DNA of 64,000 bases, taken from contig NZ_CP125378.1 of the NCBI RefSeq assembly GCF_034008635.1, positions 4,154,501 to 4,218,500 of the forward strand. The letters run 5' to 3'. Position 1 is the stretch's first letter; every line of letters begins with the position of its first letter. Of this stretch, positions 48,739-57,522 are shown one piece after another. Source of the DNA: Pseudomonas sp. P8_229 (GTDB lineage Bacteria; Pseudomonadota; Gammaproteobacteria; Pseudomonadales; Pseudomonadaceae). Made by a program: the position numbers and the translations under genes. Below the pieces are notes generated by a model. That model did not search any database and was not told the origin of the DNA. It saw nothing but the letters and a program-made list of their open reading frames with translations.

Positions 48739-49130
48739 AGATACAACCTGTCGTGGACAATCCCGCGCCGTTCCTGGCACGTACTGGATCAGAAATTACG
48801 GTTCGGACAAGCCTTCGGCCAAACGCTACGGACTATAAACAGATGCCGGCTAGCTTAAACGGTTCGCTCGCCGAGCAAAATTCGTTGATTCACAGTGACA
48901 GAGTGTCAATGAAACAAGACATGTCGGTTAAAAATCTGACAGGGCGTTCTGATTTATACGGCATATCTGCTTTTTTCGACTAATTACTCTAAAAACCGCT
49001 TTTCAGCGCCGATTTAATTTCTATTCTATGGGCATGACCGGTGTTGACCGGTAGGGCACACGGCGCTGCTGTAAGGGGCAGGGCGATGTGGTGGTTTAGC
49101 AATTCTTTGAAGTATTGAAGGACATCGTCC
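48739..49130. other. opgD upstream gap, AT-richer than its surroundings
   Basis: 392 bp without a supported gene. It holds a likely opgD promoter (48832-48859, minus strand), an AT-rich segment around 48900-49030, and a direct repeat TGACCGGTGTTGACCGGT near 49036-49053. It marks the left edge of the accessory pocket. Confidence 0.5.
48832..48859 (-). promoter_or_regulatory. Candidate opgD promoter
   Basis: On the minus strand TTTAAG (48854-48859), 16-bp spacer, TATAGT (48832-48837), about 95 bp before the ATG. Confidence 0.4.
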
Positions 49131-49316
49131 ATGGCAAAAATACAAGGGATCACCGACATGTTGGGCATCTTTCCCTGCCTCGGCAGCGGCCGCAAAAGGC
49201 GTCGGCTCAGCTCTGACGAAGTGAAGCTGGTTGAGCGATATCGGGAGCTTTCGGAGAACGACCGGATTGCGATGCGGTATCTGGTGGATGCGATGCGGAG
49301 TGTTTCGCGATTTTGA
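49131..49316 (+). CDS. Small basic helical protein, function unknown
   Basis: 61-aa protein with GAAGGA before the ATG at 49131. It has an N-terminal segment, a basic stretch (GRKRRR) and a C-terminal helical part (LSSDEVKLVERYRELSENDR, then IAMRYLVDAMRSV). The C-terminal half resembles the helical tail often found after the HTH of XRE-type regulators, but no HTH is present. I do not recognise a named family. Start, ribosome-binding site and codon pattern support it as a gene. Confidence 0.6.
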   Translation: MAKIQGITDMLGIFPCLGSGRKRRRLSSDEVKLVERYRELSENDRIAMRYLVDAMRSVSRF

Positions 49317-49354
49317 GTGAGGTGTGAAGTAACCAGCCGTCCTTTACGGCTGGT

Positions 49355-49645
49355 TCACCAATCCCGCGATCGTTCTGCCCGCTGGTGCAGAACACGAAGT
49401 ATTTGAATGCGTCCGTGCATCAATCGGTAGGGAGCAATGAATGGATAGCGAGTGATCACCAACTCTCGAATATCGGGGGCGACCGACGGCCGCCCTGATC
49501 CCGGAAATTGTTCAAGTTGATGAAATGTTTTAAGAATCGAATCGATGATTTCTAAGGAGCCCTCTGAACCTAAAAGGCCTTGGTAGTGCTCATGGATAAC
49601 ATCGAGATCATTTTCAGCCCTTTTTGTCAGTACTACGTTCGGCAC
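49355..49645 (-). CDS. ParE/RelE-superfamily toxin
   Basis: 96-aa toxin-like protein with the ParE layout: N-terminal VVLTKRAENDLDVIHEHY, central FPGSGRPSVAPDIRELVITRYPFIAPYRL and ending IQILRVLHQRAERSRDW. The R-x-L-V and VLRVLH elements are typical of the family, whose characterised members poison gyrase or the ribosome. It overlaps the antitoxin gene by 32 bp, so translation is coupled. Its codon use and GC look lower than in the flanking core genes. Confidence 0.85.
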   Translation of the reverse strand: MPNVVLTKRAENDLDVIHEHYQGLLGSEGSLEIIDSILKTFHQLEQFPGSGRPSVAPDIRELVITRYPFIAPYRLMHGRIQILRVLHQRAERSRDW

Positions 49646-49871
49646 GTTTTGCCCACTTAGCCTTCACGGCATCCAGATCGGTGAGATTTCCAGCATCGGC
49701 ATCTGCGATACCTTCGCTGATAGCTTGTAGATGCCATGACTCGGCCTCTACGTATCGAACCAGTGCACGCTTGAGATGGTATTGACGGTCTCTGTCCGTT
49801 GCCGCAGCCAGTTCATCCAGCTGCTGTGCCAACAATTCTTCGACGCGGAAAGATAGAACTGGCGAGGCCAT
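49614..49871 (-). CDS. RHH antitoxin (CopG/ParD-like)
   Basis: 85-aa protein with an N-terminal ribbon-helix-helix (VLSFRVEELLAQQLDELAAA, then RDRQYHLKRALVRYV) and an acidic C-terminal tail ending in a lysine-rich end that overlaps the toxin gene. It should neutralise the toxin and repress the operon. AGGAA precedes the ATG at 49871. The promoter and an iterated operator lie directly upstream (49883-49938). Confidence 0.85.
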   Translation of the reverse strand: MASPVLSFRVEELLAQQLDELAAATDRDRQYHLKRALVRYVEAESWHLQAISEGIADADAGNLTDLDAVKAKWAKRAERSTDKKG

Positions 49872-49882
49872 GTCAGAATTCC

Positions 49883-49938
49883 TATGTATACGTTGTAAAC
49901 GACGTAAACACCCTAGGCTGCTGCCAGAGCTTCGTCAA
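49883..49938 (-). promoter_or_regulatory. Toxin-antitoxin promoter with three 9-bp operator iterons
   Basis: On the minus strand TTGACG (49933-49938), 17-bp spacer, TAGGGT (49910-49915). Immediately downstream three contiguous 9-mers follow: GTTTACGTC, GTTTACAAC and GTATACATA (49909 down to 49883). Tandem half-sites over the transcription start fit autorepression by a ribbon-helix-helix antitoxin. Confidence 0.7.
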
Positions 49939-50074
49939 CCGGTGAGCGTGCGACAGTCCAAGAAAACTGTAGCGGTCCATAATGGAACGAAGCGTCGAGA
50001 TGTGTTGCGAAATGCTTGGCGCAACACTCTGACGTCAGAATCGACGCCAGAGATATACCGGTTTTGACGAGGAT

Positions 50075-50581
50075 TTAGTTACAAGTCCCCTGAACCGGAT
50101 ACGGCCGCTGGCCGCGCATCAACTCTGGTACATCCCGCCATTTGACCCACGCCTGCTGCTGCCAGTGCAGCAGCGGCACGGTGACGCCTGCCCAGTGCAT
50201 CGAACTCAGACTTGGGTGGTTTTCCACTGGACTTGAATGGGTTTCACGCAGCATTGGGATGACTTCATGGCTCAACCACTGGCGCAGGTGACGGTTTTCC
50301 GGGACGAAGTGATGGACGAGCAGGGCGAACAGGCCGGACTCGCTGACCATCGCGCAATCGATGATTTCGCCGTCCCGACGCAGAAGGACATGGCGACGCT
50401 GATCGGGATCGAGTTTCAGGGTGAGGCGTTCGTTCAGGGGGTAACCCATCAAGCGACCGAGATCTTGCACGCAGAACCAGGCTTCGTGGTCTTGCATGAA
50501 GGCGTGGAGGAAGCGGTTGTGGCGGGTGAAGGCGGTGGGGGTGAAGTGCGTTGAAGGTGGATTCTGGATTTGCGTAGACAT
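50075..50581 (-). CDS. Stand-alone BRO-N domain protein (phage antirepressor-like)
   Basis: 168-aa protein whose first 115 residues are a BRO family N-terminal domain: FTRHNRFLHAFMQDHEAWFC, VQDLGRLMGYPLNERLTL, ESGLFALLVHHFVPENRHLR and QWLSHEVIPMLRETH. Such domains are DNA-binding modules of phage antirepressors. Here there is no second domain, no integrase and no phage genes. GGAAG lies 7 bases upstream of the ATG. A long structured leader precedes it. Confidence 0.8.
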   Translation of the reverse strand: MSTQIQNPPSTHFTPTAFTRHNRFLHAFMQDHEAWFCVQDLGRLMGYPLNERLTLKLDPDQRRHVLLRRDGEIIDCAMVSESGLFALLVHHFVPENRHLRQWLSHEVIPMLRETHSSPVENHPSLSSMHWAGVTVPLLHWQQQAWVKWRDVPELMRGQRPYPVQGTCN

Positions 50582-50591
50582 GTAGTGACTT

Positions 50592-50795
50592 CCGTTTCGA
50601 GTTGGAAAGTCGCCACCAATTCTTCGAAAAATTGGGTGGCGAGCCGAGTGGCGTTCGAAGTCGGGTTACTTCCTGTCGAAACGGTAAAGCCGGAAGGCCC
50701 GCGCCACACGGCCCGCCATAAAGCAGAACTGAAGTTGTGAAAAAGCCGCAGTTCAATGGAGGGCATGCAAGCACCGTTTTGACAGTTTCCGGCTT
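50592..50795 (-). promoter_or_regulatory. Multi-hairpin leader of the BRO-N gene
   Basis: Within 200 bp upstream of the ATG four complementary pairs nest or follow each other. CCGTTTCGA (50592-50600) pairs with TCGAAACGG (50676-50684) and encloses TCGCCACC-AATT with AATT-GGGTGGCGA (50610-50642). AAGCCGGAA (50687-50695) pairs with TTCCGGCTT (50787-50795) and encloses GAACTG (50726-50731) with CAGTTC (50749-50754). The 50582-51018 gap shows nothing else except the next ORF's upstream site. Confidence 0.6.
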
Positions 50796-51018
50796 CGACC
50801 CCGGATCGCTGAATTAACAGCGACGGGATAAAGCCTATCGGTCAGGCGCTTGCGGCGACAAGTCTACCCTTTCGCCACACATCGTAGGAAATGGGGCTTT
50901 TTCAGGCAGGCTGTGTCTGTAGGAAATGCCTGTTTTTTTTGATTCCGCTGCTAAACCATCCCTGCACCGAAGATTTTCCTTTATGAGTTAGCAATCGGGA
51001 AAAGGGAGAAGCAATTCT

Positions 51019-51183
51019 GTGAGCAAAGATGAAGCGAAGGGTAAAAAGAGAAAGGTGATCGATCTGGATCGCTTCGAAGCTGTTAGAGGTAAAGCCGATA
51101 TCAAATGGCGTACTGATGAATTGATGACAGTGCTTCGAGGAGACCCCGGAATCAAATCTCGATTCCGGGGTGATTCTTCTTAG
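51019..51183 (+). CDS. Short ORF (54 codons) with a VapB-tail-like C-terminal half
   Basis: GTG at 51019 opens 54 codons ending in TAG at 51181-51183. GGGAG lies about 10 bases upstream. The product is charged (KGKKRKVIDLDRFEAVRGK, then WRTDELMTVLRG). The RGKADIKWRTDELMTVLRG part vaguely recalls the toxin-binding tail of VapB antitoxins, but no toxin follows. The last 15 codons are formed by a terminator hairpin, and the stop overlaps the convergent permease stop. Confidence 0.4.
   Translation: MSKDEAKGKKRKVIDLDRFEAVRGKADIKWRTDELMTVLRGDPGIKSRFRGDSS
51143..51180 (+). terminator. Terminator-like hairpin inside the short ORF
   Basis: ACCCCGGAATC (51143-51153) and GATTCCGGGGT (51161-51171) form a perfect 11-bp stem with a 7-nt loop, followed by the moderately T-rich GATTCTTCTT. 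Confidence 0.75.
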
Positions 51184-52664
51184 CGACTCACCTTCCAAGC
51201 ATCCCCAGCCGGCGCCTTGCCATGGTCATACGGCTTGCCAATCCACATGTAAACCAGCCCCAAGCCAATCACGATCGCCGTGCTCAACACCATCGCATAG
51301 TTCACATACCACGCCGCATCCGGCGTGCGTGGCCAGGCCATGTTGATGATTGCGCCAACACCGTACACCAGCGCGCCGATGTTCACCGGCCAGCCCCACG
51401 CGCCGAGGGTGAATTTGCCGCTCGGCTTCCAGCCTTTGCTGCGGGCGTACAGCGCGGCCAGCACGATCATCTGGAACGCGAGGTAGATGCCGATGGCGGC
51501 GAAGCTGACGATGGTCGCCACCGCGTCTTGCAGGAAGAAGCCAAGGGCGATGATCAGCGCAGGCAGGACGCCGGAGACGAACAGCGCAGCAACCGGCACT
51601 TGGGTTGTAGGAGAAATCTTTTTCAGCAGTCGGCTGCCGATGACCATTTCGTCGCGAGCGTAGGAATACAGCAGACGGCTCGCTGCGGCCTGCAGGCTGA
51701 TGACGCAGGAGATGAAGGAAATCATCACCACGCCCATCACCATTTTCGAACCGACCGGGCCGAAGGCGTTGTTGAGGATGGTGGTGACCGGGTCTTTGTC
51801 GGTGCCGTTGATTACGGCTTGCATGTCCGGCACGGCGAGGATCAGTGCCAGGCAGGCGAACATTGCCGCGATGCCGCCGATGTAGATGGTCATGCGCATG
51901 GCCACCGGGATTTTTGCGCTGGGGTTCGGGGTTTCTTCGGCGACGTCGCCGCAGGCCTCGAAGCCGTAGTAGAGGAACATCCCCGCCAGCGAGGCGGTGA
52001 GGAAGGCCGGCAGGTACGAGCCGTCAACGCTGATGTCGAAGGTGTTGAACAGCACGCTCAGTGGCTGGTGACGTTCGAAGATCAGCAGGTACACACCGAC
52101 GATCACCGCGCCGACCAACTCGCAGAGAAAACCGAACATGGCAATGCGCGCCAGCACTTTGGTGCCGCTCAGATTGACCAGCGTGGCGAACAGCGTCAGC
52201 ACCAGGGCGATGACGATGTTGGTGTTGTTGCTCGGCTCAAAGCCCATCATGGCGGCCAGATACGGGCCGGCGCCCACTGCGACAGCAGCGATGGTCACGC
52301 ACAGGGCGATGGAGTAGATCCAGCCGACCATCCACGCCCATTTCTTGCCCACCAGACGCCGCGCCCACGGATAAACGCCGCCGGAAATCGGAAACTGCGA
52401 GACCACTTCACCGAAGATCAGGCACACCAGCAATTGGCCGCAACCGACCAGCAAGTACGCCCAGAACATCGGTGGCCCGCCGGCAGCCAGGCACAGGCCG
52501 AACAGGGTATAAACCCCTACGACCGGTGACAGATAAGTGAAGCCGAGGGCGAAGTTTTCCCACAGGCTCATGCTGCGGTTGAAGTTGGAGGTGTAGCCCA
52601 GTTTGCGCAGTTGTTCGGCATCGCTGTCGGCAACGGCTGCGGCGAGATCGGGTGAGGAACTCAT
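51180..52664 (-). CDS. APC family amino acid/GABA permease
   Basis: 494-aa polytopic protein with about twelve helices, of the amino acid/choline transporter branch of the APC superfamily. Family text includes LGYTSNFNRSMSLWENFALG, FPISGGVYPWARRLVGKKWA and YYGFEACGDVAEETPNPSAK. Because it follows gamma-aminobutyraldehyde dehydrogenase, GABA or a related amine is a reasonable substrate, but that rests on context. It is separated from patD by a REP pair, so it may have its own promoter. Confidence 0.87.
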   Translation of the reverse strand: MSSSPDLAAAVADSDAEQLRKLGYTSNFNRSMSLWENFALGFTYLSPVVGVYTLFGLCLAAGGPPMFWAYLLVGCGQLLVCLIFGEVVSQFPISGGVYPWARRLVGKKWAWMVGWIYSIALCVTIAAVAVGAGPYLAAMMGFEPSNNTNIVIALVLTLFATLVNLSGTKVLARIAMFGFLCELVGAVIVGVYLLIFERHQPLSVLFNTFDISVDGSYLPAFLTASLAGMFLYYGFEACGDVAEETPNPSAKIPVAMRMTIYIGGIAAMFACLALILAVPDMQAVINGTDKDPVTTILNNAFGPVGSKMVMGVVMISFISCVISLQAAASRLLYSYARDEMVIGSRLLKKISPTTQVPVAALFVSGVLPALIIALGFFLQDAVATIVSFAAIGIYLAFQMIVLAALYARSKGWKPSGKFTLGAWGWPVNIGALVYGVGAIINMAWPRTPDAAWYVNYAMVLSTAIVIGLGLVYMWIGKPYDHGKAPAGDAWKVSR

Positions 52665-52808
52665 GTGTGTTTGCTCCGTGAAATCGGCAGATTTCGGATG
52701 GCCGAGGCCGTGGCGGGGCTTTGCGGGCGCCGCCCGGTTCGGTGGTTATTGTTTTGGGATCCTGGTGGTGCGTAATGCCGGTTTCTGCCTTGAAGCCGGA
52801 GTTGACGC

Positions 52809-52876
52809 CATCGCGAGCAGGCTCACTCCTACAGGTTGAAATGCGATCCCTTGTAGGAGTGAGCCTGCTCGCGATG
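52809..52876. repeat. Inverted REP pair (CCTGCTCGCGAT subtype)
   Basis: CATCGCGAGCAGGCTCACTC faces GAGTGAGCCTGCTCGCGATG between patD and the permease gene, on the same transcription unit strand. Confidence 0.85.
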
Positions 52877-52880
52877 CTTT

Positions 52881-54305
52881 TTAATGCTTGAACATCACAT
52901 GCCGAACCGTGGTGTAGTCCTCCAGCCCATACATGGACATGTCCTTCCCGTAACCGGACAATTTCTGACCGCCATGGGGCATTTCGCTGACAAGCATGAA
53001 GTGCGTATTCACCCATGTGCAGCCGTACTGCAGACGTGCCGACATGCGATGCGCGCGTCCTACATCTGCCGTCCACACAGAGGACGCGAGGCCGTAGTCC
53101 GAATCGTTGGCCCATTCCAGCGCCTGCGCTTCATCGGTGAACCTGGTCACCGAAACCACCGGCCCAAACACTTCGCGACGAACGATCTCGTCGTCCTGCT
53201 GGGCATCGGCCAGCACGGTCGGTTCAAAGAAGAAGCCGTTACCGTCAACAGCCTTGCCACCGGTGATCAAACGAATATGCGGCTGCGCCACGGCGCGCTC
53301 GACAAACCCGGCAACACGGTCGCGATGCTGCGCGGTGATCAGTGGCCCCAACTCGGTGGACGGATCATCCTGCAAGCCGTACTTGATGCTGCTGACCGCC
53401 GCGCCGAGCTTCTCGACGAACGTGTCGTAGATGCCTTGCTGCGCATAGATCCGGCAGGCAGCGGTGCAGTCCTGGCCGGCGTTGTAGAAACCAAAGGTGC
53501 GAATGCCTTCAACCGCCGCGTCGATATCGGCGTCATCGAAGATGATCACCGGCGCCTTGCCGCCCAGTTCCATGTGCATGCGTTTGACGCTGTCGGCAGT
53601 GCTGGAAATGATGTTCGAACCGGTGGCAATCGAGCCGGTCAGTGAAACCATGCGCACTTTCGGGTGGGTCACCAATGGGCTGCCAACGGTAAGACCCCGA
53701 CCGAACACCAGATTGAGCACACCTGCCGGGAAAATTTCCGACGCCAGTTCGGCCAGACGCAACGCGGTCAGCGGGGTTTGTTCCGACGGCTTGAGCACCA
53801 CGGTATTACCGGCAGCCAGCGCCGGGGCGATTTTCCAGGCGACCATCATCAGTGGGTAGTTCCACGGCGCGATGGAGGCGATCACGCCCACCGGGTCGCG
53901 ACGGATCATCGAGGTGTGGCCGGGCAGGTATTCGCCAGCGGCCGAACCGCTCATGCAACGGCTGGCGCCGGCGAAGAAACGGAACACGTCGGCAATCGCC
54001 GGGATCTCGTCATTCAACGCGGCGCTGTAGGGTTTGCCGCAGTTGGCGGATTCGAGTTTCGCCAGTTCCTCGCCATGAGCTTCGATGGCGTCGGCGAGTT
54101 TGAGCAGCAGCAGCGAGCGGTCTTTCGGTGTGGTTTGCGACCACTCGGCAAAAGCATTGTCGGCGGCACGCACGGCGGCATCGACCTGGGCTTCGCTGGC
54201 TTCGTTGATTTCCACCAACACTTCACCGAGCGAAGGGTTGAGCACCGGTTGGGCGGGGCCTTCGCCGTTGACCAGGTGGCCGTTGATCAAGAGTCTGGTT
54301 TGCAT
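52881..54305 (-). CDS. patD: Gamma-aminobutyraldehyde dehydrogenase (PatD/YdcW type), copy 1
   Basis: NAD-dependent aldehyde dehydrogenase predicted to oxidise 4-aminobutanal, from putrescine, to GABA. The 474-aa protein has APWNYP, FKPSE-like KPSEQTPL, Glu246 in ELGGKAP and the nucleophile Cys280 in GQDCTAACR. Length and motif text match E. coli PatD (YdcW, 474 aa). It lies downstream of the YdcSTUV-like transporter genes, as in E. coli. A second copy sits at 58758-60245. Confidence 0.88.
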   Translation of the reverse strand: MQTRLLINGHLVNGEGPAQPVLNPSLGEVLVEINEASEAQVDAAVRAADNAFAEWSQTTPKDRSLLLLKLADAIEAHGEELAKLESANCGKPYSAALNDEIPAIADVFRFFAGASRCMSGSAAGEYLPGHTSMIRRDPVGVIASIAPWNYPLMMVAWKIAPALAAGNTVVLKPSEQTPLTALRLAELASEIFPAGVLNLVFGRGLTVGSPLVTHPKVRMVSLTGSIATGSNIISSTADSVKRMHMELGGKAPVIIFDDADIDAAVEGIRTFGFYNAGQDCTAACRIYAQQGIYDTFVEKLGAAVSSIKYGLQDDPSTELGPLITAQHRDRVAGFVERAVAQPHIRLITGGKAVDGNGFFFEPTVLADAQQDDEIVRREVFGPVVSVTRFTDEAQALEWANDSDYGLASSVWTADVGRAHRMSARLQYGCTWVNTHFMLVSEMPHGGQKLSGYGKDMSMYGLEDYTTVRHVMFKH

Positions 54306-54356
54306 GGTTTTGTCCTCACTAACACTTTTATTGTTCTGCCGAAACCGGATTGAAAC

Positions 54357-54446
54357 TGTGGGAGCGGGCTTGCTCGCGAAAGCGGTGGGTCAGCCGACAT
54401 CAACGTCGAATGTCATGGCCTCTTCGCGAGCAAGCCCGCTCCCACA
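54357..54446. repeat. Inverted REP pair
   Basis: TGTGGGAGCGGGCTTGCTCG faces CGAGCAAGCCCGCTCCCACA between the patD and ydcV-like genes. Confidence 0.87.
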
Positions 54447-54470
54447 TTTCGATCCGGTTCCTCCCGTAAT

Positions 54471-55295
54471 CTATTTACCGCCACTGCCGGCGACGCTCTC
54501 GCCACCGCGCGTCAGGTAATACGCGCCGAGGATCGGCAGCATGGTCACCATCATTACCAGCATGGCGACGACGTTGGTCACCGGCACATCCCGTGGGCGG
54601 CTCAGTTGATTGAGCAGCCACAGCGGCAACGTGCGTTCGTGGCCGGCGGTAAACGTGGTGACGATGATTTCGTCGAACGACAGCGCAAACGCCAACATGC
54701 CGCCGGCCAGCAACGCCGAGCCGAGGTTCGGCAAGATGATGTAGCGGAAGGTCTGCCAGCCATCGGCGCCGAGGTCCATCGAGGCCTCGATCAAACTGTG
54801 CGAAGTGCGGCGCAGGCGGGCGATGACGTTGTTGTAGACGATCACCACGCAGAAGGTCGCGTGGCCGACGATGATGGTGAACATCCCCGGCTCGATCCCC
54901 AGCGTCTTGAACGTCGCCAGCAGGGCGATCCCGGTGATGATCCCCGGCAACGCAATCGGCAAGATCAGCATCAGCGAAATGCCCTGTTTACCGAAGAAAT
55001 CCCGGCGGTACAGCGCTGCCGAAGCCAGCGTGCCGAGCACCATCGCAATCAATGTAGCGATGGCTGCGATCTGCAGTGACAGCTTGATCGCCTCCAGCAC
55101 ATCCGGCCGCGAAAACGCCACGCTGAACCAGTGCAACGTGAAGCCCTTCGGCGGAAAGCTGAACGCGGCTTCTTCAGTGTTGAAGGCGTAAAGGAAGATG
55201 ATCAGGATCGGGAAGTGCAAAAATACCAACCCGCCCCAGGCTGCGATTTTTAAGCCCAGTGAGGCCTGCCCTTGTGATGAAGAGTCAGAGCGCAT
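54471..55295 (-). CDS. ABC transporter permease, polyamine type (YdcV-like)
   Basis: 274-aa inner-membrane permease with six helices and the EAA loop ([20 protein letters not shown], then [20 protein letters not shown]). It pairs with the other permease and resembles PotC/YdcV. It starts 11 bases inside the end of the preceding permease gene, indicating translational coupling. Substrate class, polyamine or related amine, is inferred from family and operon. Confidence 0.9.
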   Translation of the reverse strand: MRSDSSSQGQASLGLKIAAWGGLVFLHFPILIIFLYAFNTEEAAFSFPPKGFTLHWFSVAFSRPDVLEAIKLSLQIAAIATLIAMVLGTLASAALYRRDFFGKQGISLMLILPIALPGIITGIALLATFKTLGIEPGMFTIIVGHATFCVVIVYNNVIARLRRTSHSLIEASMDLGADGWQTFRYIILPNLGSALLAGGMLAFALSFDEIIVTTFTAGHERTLPLWLLNQLSRPRDVPVTNVVAMLVMMVTMLPILGAYYLTRGGESVAGSGGK

Positions 55296-56220
55296 CGAAA
55301 GCCCCCAGACGTTTGACGATGGACAGGTAAACCGCGATCAGCACAATCGGCACCAGCGTGAACGCCGCCGCCATCGGCATGTTGCCAATCGCCCCTTGCT
55401 GCGCATAAACCATGCTGCCGACGAAGTAGCCCGGCGGCCCGACCAGTTGCGGCACGATGAAGTCGCCCAGGGTCAGCGAAAAAGTGAAAATCGAACCTGC
55501 CGCAATCCCGGGAATCGACAGCGGCAGAATCACCTGCATGAAGGTCTGGCGCGGCTTGGCGCCGAGGTCGGCAGAGGCCTGCAACAGCGATGGCGGCAGA
55601 CGTTCCAGCGACGCCTGAATCGGCAGGATCATGAACGGCAGCCAGATGTAGACAAACACCATGAAGCGCCCCAGGTGCGAGGTCGACAAGGTGCTGCCAC
55701 CCACGCCGGGAATCCCCAGAATGAACTGCAGCACCGGCTCCAGCCCCAGATGCTGCACAAACCATTGCGCCACGCCGCCCTTGGCCAACAGCAACGTCCA
55801 CGCATACGCCTTGACGATGTAACTGGCCCACATCGGCATCATCACTGCGATGTAGAAAAACGCCTTGGTTTTGCCGGTGGTGTAGCGCGCCATGTAGTAG
55901 GCGATCGGGAAGGCGACGATGGCGCTGGCGAGCGACACGACGATGGCCATGCTCAGCGTGCGCAGGATGATGTCGAAGTTCGACGGCTGAAACAGCGCGG
56001 CAAAATTCGCCAGGGTCAGGTCCGGGGTGACCGCCATGGTGAAGTCGTCAAAGGTGTAGAAGCCCTGCCACAACAGCACCAGCAGCGAGCCGAGATAGAT
56101 CGCGCCGAACCACAGCAGTGGCGGCACCAGCAGCATCGATAGATAAAGGTTCGGCTTGCGATAGAGCAGGTTGGAAAACCGGCGCAAGGGCGGCGAAGGC
56201 GTCATCGCGAGCGTGTTCAT
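55285..56220 (-). CDS. ABC transporter permease, polyamine type (YdcU-like)
   Basis: 311-aa permease of the PotB/YdcU class with six helices and an EAA-like loop ([20 protein letters not shown], then [12 protein letters not shown]). It forms the heterodimeric pore with the downstream permease. It begins 1 base before the ATPase gene ends, so the three genes are tightly coupled. Confidence 0.9.
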   Translation of the reverse strand: MNTLAMTPSPPLRRFSNLLYRKPNLYLSMLLVPPLLWFGAIYLGSLLVLLWQGFYTFDDFTMAVTPDLTLANFAALFQPSNFDIILRTLSMAIVVSLASAIVAFPIAYYMARYTTGKTKAFFYIAVMMPMWASYIVKAYAWTLLLAKGGVAQWFVQHLGLEPVLQFILGIPGVGGSTLSTSHLGRFMVFVYIWLPFMILPIQASLERLPPSLLQASADLGAKPRQTFMQVILPLSIPGIAAGSIFTFSLTLGDFIVPQLVGPPGYFVGSMVYAQQGAIGNMPMAAAFTLVPIVLIAVYLSIVKRLGAFDAL

Positions 56221-56221
56221 G

Positions 56222-57259
56222 TCACACCCCGCTCGCCACAGTGTCGTGCAGCGGGATCATCGCTTCCCGTGCCCAACGCGCGCTCAGACGCTGGCCGGTC
56301 TGGTGCTGTGCGCTGCTGTCGATCCACTGACTGTTGGCGTGGCTGATGCTCAGGGTCTGGCCGTTTTCCAGCTTCAATTCATAGCGCGTGGCGCTGCCCT
56401 GATATTGAATGTCGTGGAGCAGGCCGCTGACTTCGATTTCGTGGCTGGCCAGCGGGCCTTCGGCGAAACGCACGTGTTCCGGGCGGATCGAAAATGGCTG
56501 CGGGTGACCGCTGATTTGGCGGGCCAGATCGCCGCGAATTACGTTCGAGGTGCCGACGAATTCAGCGACGAACGTGGTGGTCGGTTTCATGTACAGATTG
56601 CGCGGGGTGTCGACCTGTTCGATACGGCCCTTGTTGAACACCGCCACGCGATCCGACATCGACAGCGCTTCGGTCTGATCGTGGGTGACGAAGATGAAGG
56701 TGATGCCGAGCTGGCGTTGCAGCTTCTTCAGTTCGCTTTGCATTTGCTCGCGCAGTTTCAGGTCGAGGGCGCCGAGCGGCTCGTCGAGCAGCAGCACCCG
56801 TGGGCGATTGACCAGCGCACGGGCGAGGGCGACACGCTGGCGCTGACCGCCGGACAACTGCACCGGTTTGCGGGCGCCGTAGCCGCCGAGGGCGACCATG
56901 TCCAACGCCTCTTCGGCACGCTTGTGACGCTCGGTTTTGCCGATGCCCTTGACCTTCAAACCGTAGGCGACGTTGTCGAGGACGTTCATGTGCGGGAATA
57001 GCGCGTAGTCCTGAAACACCGTGTTGACGTCACGTTGATACGGCGGCAAACCGGCCGCTTCGGCGCCGTGAATTCGGATCGAGCCGGCGCTCGGTTGTTC
57101 GAAACCGGCAATCAGACGCAGGCAGGTGGTTTTGCCCGAGCCGGAAGGGCCGAGCATGGAAAAGAACTCGCCGTCCTGGATATCGATGGAAACCCGGTCA
57201 ACGGCCTTCACCTCGCCGAACTGCCGGGAAACGTTGGTGAACTGGACTGCAAGCGTCAT
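56222..57259 (-). CDS. ABC transporter ATP-binding protein, polyamine type (YdcT-like)
   Basis: 345-aa ATPase from ATG 57259 (GGAG nine bases upstream), preferred over 57274. Walker A GPSGSGKTT is at residues 37-45, followed by the signature LSGGQRQRVALARAL and Walker B LLLDEPLGALD. The C-terminal TOBE/OB domain (RPEHVRFAEG region) is typical of PotA/YdcT. It energises uptake by the two adjoining permeases. Confidence 0.92.
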   Translation of the reverse strand: MTLAVQFTNVSRQFGEVKAVDRVSIDIQDGEFFSMLGPSGSGKTTCLRLIAGFEQPSAGSIRIHGAEAAGLPPYQRDVNTVFQDYALFPHMNVLDNVAYGLKVKGIGKTERHKRAEEALDMVALGGYGARKPVQLSGGQRQRVALARALVNRPRVLLLDEPLGALDLKLREQMQSELKKLQRQLGITFIFVTHDQTEALSMSDRVAVFNKGRIEQVDTPRNLYMKPTTTFVAEFVGTSNVIRGDLARQISGHPQPFSIRPEHVRFAEGPLASHEIEVSGLLHDIQYQGSATRYELKLENGQTLSISHANSQWIDSSAQHQTGQRLSARWAREAMIPLHDTVASGV

Positions 57260-57320
57260 GGTGCGGTGCTCCAAAAAGGCGCGGGCCGTCGCAGCGGCCC
57301 TGCCTGGACTTCTTTCGAAT

Positions 57321-57432
57321 GATCGTTCCCACGCTCTGCGTGGGAATGCAGCCTGTGACGCTCTGCGTCACCTCGTGCAAATGGACGCGGAGCGTCCGGT
57401 GATGCATTCCCACACGGAGCGTGGGAACGATC
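57321..57432. repeat. Long inverted repeat of the GTTCCCACGCTC class
   Basis: GATCGTTCCCACGCTC (57321-57336) is the exact complement of GAGCGTGGGAACGATC (57417-57432). Inner short palindromes GTGACGCTCTGCGTCAC and GGACGCGGAGCGTCC lie between. It differs from the GCTTGCTCGCGA REPs and occupies the ydcT-ydcS gap (57260-57522), which holds no gene. Confidence 0.85.
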
Positions 57433-57522
57433 GGCATCTAACGGTGAATGCGATCCGCTTTTAGCTCCCTCTCCCCCAGGGGGGCGAGGGGGAAAGGGAG
57501 CTCGACCGAGTTGCTCCCGGGC

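Noticed and set aside
50265..50774. 169-aa and 105-aa minus-strand ORFs starting in the BRO-N leader
   Set aside because: Only their upstream halves lie in the leader. The rest is an alternative frame of the BRO-N gene. They probably reflect leader structure, not protein.
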